64,000 bases of DNA, taken from Symsagittifera roscoffensis (lineage: Eukaryota > Xenacoelomorpha > Acoela > Convolutidae). The DNA lies in contig NC_087070.1 in assembly GCF_963678635.1 (NCBI RefSeq), forward strand, positions 21,685,461-21,749,460, given 5' to 3'. The position numbers were made by a program, and so were the translations under genes. Below are positions 52,201 to 57,100 of the stretch, one piece after another. The notes under the pieces are model-generated. The model had not been told where the DNA came from. It worked only from the letters and a program-made list of their open reading frames with translations, and made no database searches. Position 1 is the stretch's first letter. The number at the start of each line of letters is the position of its first letter.

Positions 52201-54141
52201 ATTTTGGATTCCTGCGAATTTCAATTTTTTCAATATTGTCTGATTTTTTCTTCAACACTTCCTTCTGAATCTTTTCATTGTTGTGCACATTCTCTAACAC
52301 CCGTTTATTGATGTATTTTTCTATGTTTGTAATGGAGGTGAAATCTTCCTCTACGGTCATTATTTCAAACTCGTCGCATGAATCAAACGTTTGTATTAAA
52401 TTGCACTCTTCCTCTGAACTCGAATCTTCATTTGCGATTTCGTTAACTTGCTGAGACTTACACATTTTTGCAAAGTGATTGGGTTTGTTACAGTTTTTAC
52501 ATGTTTTACCCATTGCCGGGCAATTTTTCAAATGATTTTCTCCAAACGCTCTACCGCATCTCGTGCATTGTTTTTGATCTCCTTTAGCTTTCTGAGTATT
52601 CTTATTTTCGTACTGTTTTCTTCTATTTTGATTTTGACGTTTAGAGTTATACCCTTTGTTTCCGATTGCCATAATTGGTTCTTGTTTGATCTTCATTTGT
52701 GTATTTGGAAACAATCCTGAGTTGTTTGCGCTTGATGAAGATTTTTGGAATGCTTGGGTGGTTTGTTTGCTATGTTCAAATTTTATCGCATGCTTTAGGA
52801 CTTCTTCGGGAGAAAATGTTTCGAAAGTTAATGTGTCCTGAAGGACAACATTTTTCATTCTGGAGATAAATAAGTCTCTTACCAATTCTTCTTCCAACGC
52901 TCCCAAGTCGGCCTTTGCTGCTTGTGCAGTCAGTGCCGCATGAAAAGATTCCAGCGTTTCATTCGATTCATGGGATCGTGTGAACAGTTTGTATCTCTCA
53001 TAGGTAATACATTTCGTCTTCTCAAATGAGACCTTGGCTAAACGGATTATATCGCGAAACCCCAGTTTAGATATTTCTGTGTGAGGATTCTTTTGAATAA
53101 TTTTTTCTTCCCTTCCGCTCCCAAAGCGAGGAAAAATCTCGATGTCAACCGTTTTCCAACTTCGTGATAGAATACATTGTGTCCCACTCTAGGTCCTCTC
53201 AGCATCCGTTCTTCATTTTCTTGAACCACTTTATCTCGAGCCAATCTGTTCCGCGCTTCCTTTCTGCTACTGCAGGCGCATCCTCGTTTTGCACTGGTGG
53301 TTCAGGAGTTGGTAGAGGTTCTTCTAATACCGGTTTGGGTTCTTGTAACATTATTTCTGGATCCACATTCTCTTTAACCGTAACAGCTAATAGGAACTGA
53401 TCGAGCCATGTTTCAAAACTCCAGGGTGGGTCTGAATTTGCGAATGCCCCGAATACTGGGATTCCCAGATCGGTCCTATTGTCTTGCGCTGTAAAACCGG
53501 ATCCTGCTGGCTGCGCCATGTGATAACTAACGGAACCTCTGAGGTTCTATGATGAAAACTGAATTGGTTTCAAAGGATTAATTTAACCGTTGAACCGTAT
53601 TGTTTTCTTTTAGTTAGTTTCCGAATTGACTGTGTACGGAGTCACAGATCTGAGACAGAGAATAACTCTCTATCTTTTCAATAAAGGTCGTGTAGTGTTG
53701 ACCTTGGTTATTTATAATAAGATACTATAATTTACAGATAACAATATGAATAGCACGTTCAAGGCCACTATATGATTACTGCATGGTTACTGCAATTGCA
53801 GTAGCAGTTGCGGTACCACACTCACCTATAATATAGGGCTGTGGCATCTCCAGAAACTCAATGTGGGCAGATGGCAGATGGGGCACATATGCCAGTTGCC
53901 ACTGGAACGGATAGAGCAACCCCATCAGGGACTCAGTAGCAGGCACCAATTTCGAAGCACTGGATCAAACACAAATGTGATACAATAAGTTAGATATTTG
54001 AGGAATGCTAGTTTTAAGATGGTTTATGAGATCTGAAGGATCATCTTGTTAACTATACCCCCCCCCCCCCCCTATTTCGATGTTCAGAAATTCAACTTTG
54101 GCGGCCATATTTTCAATAGCTTAAAACAATTTTCAGAAGAA

Positions 54142-54189
<48 letters not shown>

Positions 54190-57100
54190 TTTTAGGGGGG
54201 TAGTATATAAATAGTAAGTAATAAAAATGAAAACCCACTTAATTGTTTACATTTTTATGCCGAAATGGTTGTCAAAAATGATACATGCATAGGTGGGGGG
54301 AGAGGGGGGGATAGTTAACAAGGTCTAAAAGGGGGGAAAATAGTTAACAAGATCCGATCTGAAAAACTCTTTACTTATGTAAAGAAAGAAATGAGATAAG
54401 AAGCTGTAGAAGTAAATTAGCGTTATAAGAAACTGAAATTTTCGAAAACATATCAGGAAAATCAAGAATTAAAACATTTTTTTTTTCAGAAATTTAGTTT
54501 TTTCTAGTTGTTCAAGCAAACCTTGAAAAGAACATTGCAGAAACTAAAATAAAAAACATATGATTTATTTAAAGCCCATTCAGTTTGTAATGTTTTAAAA
54601 ATTCAATCTTCTTTCTGGCCAAAATCCAGAAACATGAACACGAAAATTTAAAATTAAACTGGGATGAAATCAGTTATACATTTAATAACGAGTTTTATAA
54701 CTCTAAAAATTTTCCAGCAACTATAACATATCTTCTTCTGACCAAAATCTATAAATTTAAAACCGAACATTTAAAATTAAACTGGGATGAAACCAGCTAT
54801 ACATTTAATAACGAGATTATAACATAACTTTAACTGACCTTGCAGATTTGAGGAGTACGTATTTCTCACTCATACAACATGCCAGCATTGAGATGGAGTT
54901 GTCCAGACCCACTTCGTCGAAGAGAGACTGTTTGATTGACAGGTTGAAGAGAGGCAGTTGGGTCTTGCAGTTGGGCAGATAGAACGCTGCCAAGTGGGAG
55001 GAGCTCCTAAATCAAAGTTATCTAAACCATAAACATCCACGGCTTGTCCACAATTTCCCCATCACATGTCAATTTCTCTTTCTAATTTTTGTCCACGTAT
55101 TCCAATTGTCAAAAAAGGGTATTTGGCTGCATTATCCACGAACAAAAACACTCTCCTCATCAGGGGCGGATCTAGGATTTTCTAGGCGGTCTTCTCATAG
55201 CCATACATGAGTCGATACAATACGAAGAAATAAATATTAACAACGATGGAACACTAGAGGCTATGGGCATATCAGTGGTAGCCAGTTCATCCAAGCTTCG
55301 TATTTATAATTTCTACATCCCCCCTCGCTCGAGCTGTCCCCCTGGTTACTCTGCGTCCCTTGCCGAACTACTTGAACCTGGGGACGCCTTAGTACTCGGA
55401 GATGCCAACGCACATTCACAACTATGGAACTCCAACATCGAGGAAGATCAACGCGGCTCTGTACTTAGCAATGAAATTACCGAATCCACCTTTGCTCCAT
55501 TAAATGATGACACACAAACCAGAGTCCCTTTTAACTCAGAAAACCAACTCTCGTCACCAGATATTTCCCTCGCATCCCAATCGCTCTTACTCTCCACATC
55601 ATGGACCCCAATTAAATCTCTAGGATCAGATCACCTACCCATTCTTCTAGAACTACCCTTGGATGATTTTATAAATTTTTCGCCTAAAAGGACTTTTGTA
55701 AATTTTTTAAAAGCAGATTGGATCAAATTCACAGAGGAAATTGAGGAGGGTTTCTTTTCAGCGGTTCCACCTTCCGGAGTTGCCGCTGGAGAGAAATTCT
55801 TGAGGGACCTGGTGCTCAGGGCAGCACGCCACCACATCCCCGCTGGCCGTATTCGCCACTTCACTCCCTCTCTTTCCCCCGAGTCCACTGCCCTAGCCGC
55901 CGAAAACAAAATCTCCCCCCAGAAGTCATATCCCAACTGAACTGCAGACTCATGAAACAGACAGCAAAGGACAAAGAAAATAAATGGCGAGAATTCCTCC
56001 GGACTTGCGACTACCGCACTGGTGCCAGAAAGTTCTGGAAAGTGGTACGCTCCTTAAATGGATCTAAGCCCGTGGCAGGAAGACACCCCATTACTTTTGG
56101 TTCTAAACCCATACACTCACCTCGTGATATTACCAGCTCTTTTAACAAACAATTCACCAATGCCAGACCCCATGCCTCTGACAAACTCCTTCGTATAACG
56201 AGAAGAAAAATTGCCAAACTACCACTGTCAGACAGCCCAATTTTTACCCCTGAAAATACTAAACAAGCCATTGCAGACAGCAAACCATCGCGAGCGCTAG
56301 GTCCCGACGGCCTCTGTAATATACATCTTAAACATCTCGGCCCACTTGCTACTCAATACTTAACATACCTTTTTAATATCTCTTTGTCCGAAAACATTAT
56401 CCCCCAAATTTGGAAAAATTCAAAAATTGCACCGCTTCCAAAGCCCAATAAGGATCTTAAACAATCAACATCTTACAGACCTATATCCTTACTCTGCCCA
56501 GCAGTTAAAATTCTGGAGAGGCTCGTTCACCCCATCTTTACCAAACATCTCCCCAACGCCAAACACCAACACGGCTTCCGCCCTTTTCACTCCACCACCA
56601 CAGCTCTCTCCTCTCGAATTTTACATTTCAGACGGTTTTAACCAAAATCGCCCCCCTAAACGTACGGTACTGGCCACACTTGACTTATCTAAGGCTTTCG
56701 AAATGGTGTGTCATCGCTCACTTGTGGAACTCGTTCATGACACTCCCCTCCCAAGAAGTCTAGTCCGCTGGCTAAGTAATTACCTTAATGGTCGACAGGC
56801 TGCCACCTCATTCCGTGAACACACATCCCCCCATCGAATAATCCACTGTGGCGTACCCCAAGGTTCTGTTTTATCACCCACACTCTTCAATTTTTATGTC
56901 CATGATGCACCGCCACCTCCCGATAATGTAAACCTTGTTTCGTATGCAGACGACTTCCACCCCTTCGCAAGCAGTTCCAATATTGATATCGCCTCAAACT
57001 CCCTCAATAGCTACCTAAAAAGGCTCTACGATTTTTTCACCTCACGCAAACTAAGTTTCGCGTCCTCTAAAGGATCAGTTACACTTTTCTCCTCTTATAA

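Larger units (their letters stand above)
44956..53820 (-). mobile_element. Ty3/gypsy LTR retrotransposon, defective, with internal duplication
   Basis: 8865 bp, minus strand, in DENND5 intron 6, same strand as the host gene. 302-bp LTRs differ at one visible base (45225 vs 53798 area, CAACTG vs CAATTG). Order: 5' LTR, PBS/gag, duplicated gag-PR-RT block, RT, RNase H, long spacer, integrase with long tail, 3' LTR. Stops and frameshifts break gag, the RT/RNase H region and the spacer. Confidence 0.95.

Noticed and set aside
50870-52841. Plus-strand ORFs over the gypsy gag
   Set aside because: They occur twice only because the sequence under them is duplicated; antisense shadows.
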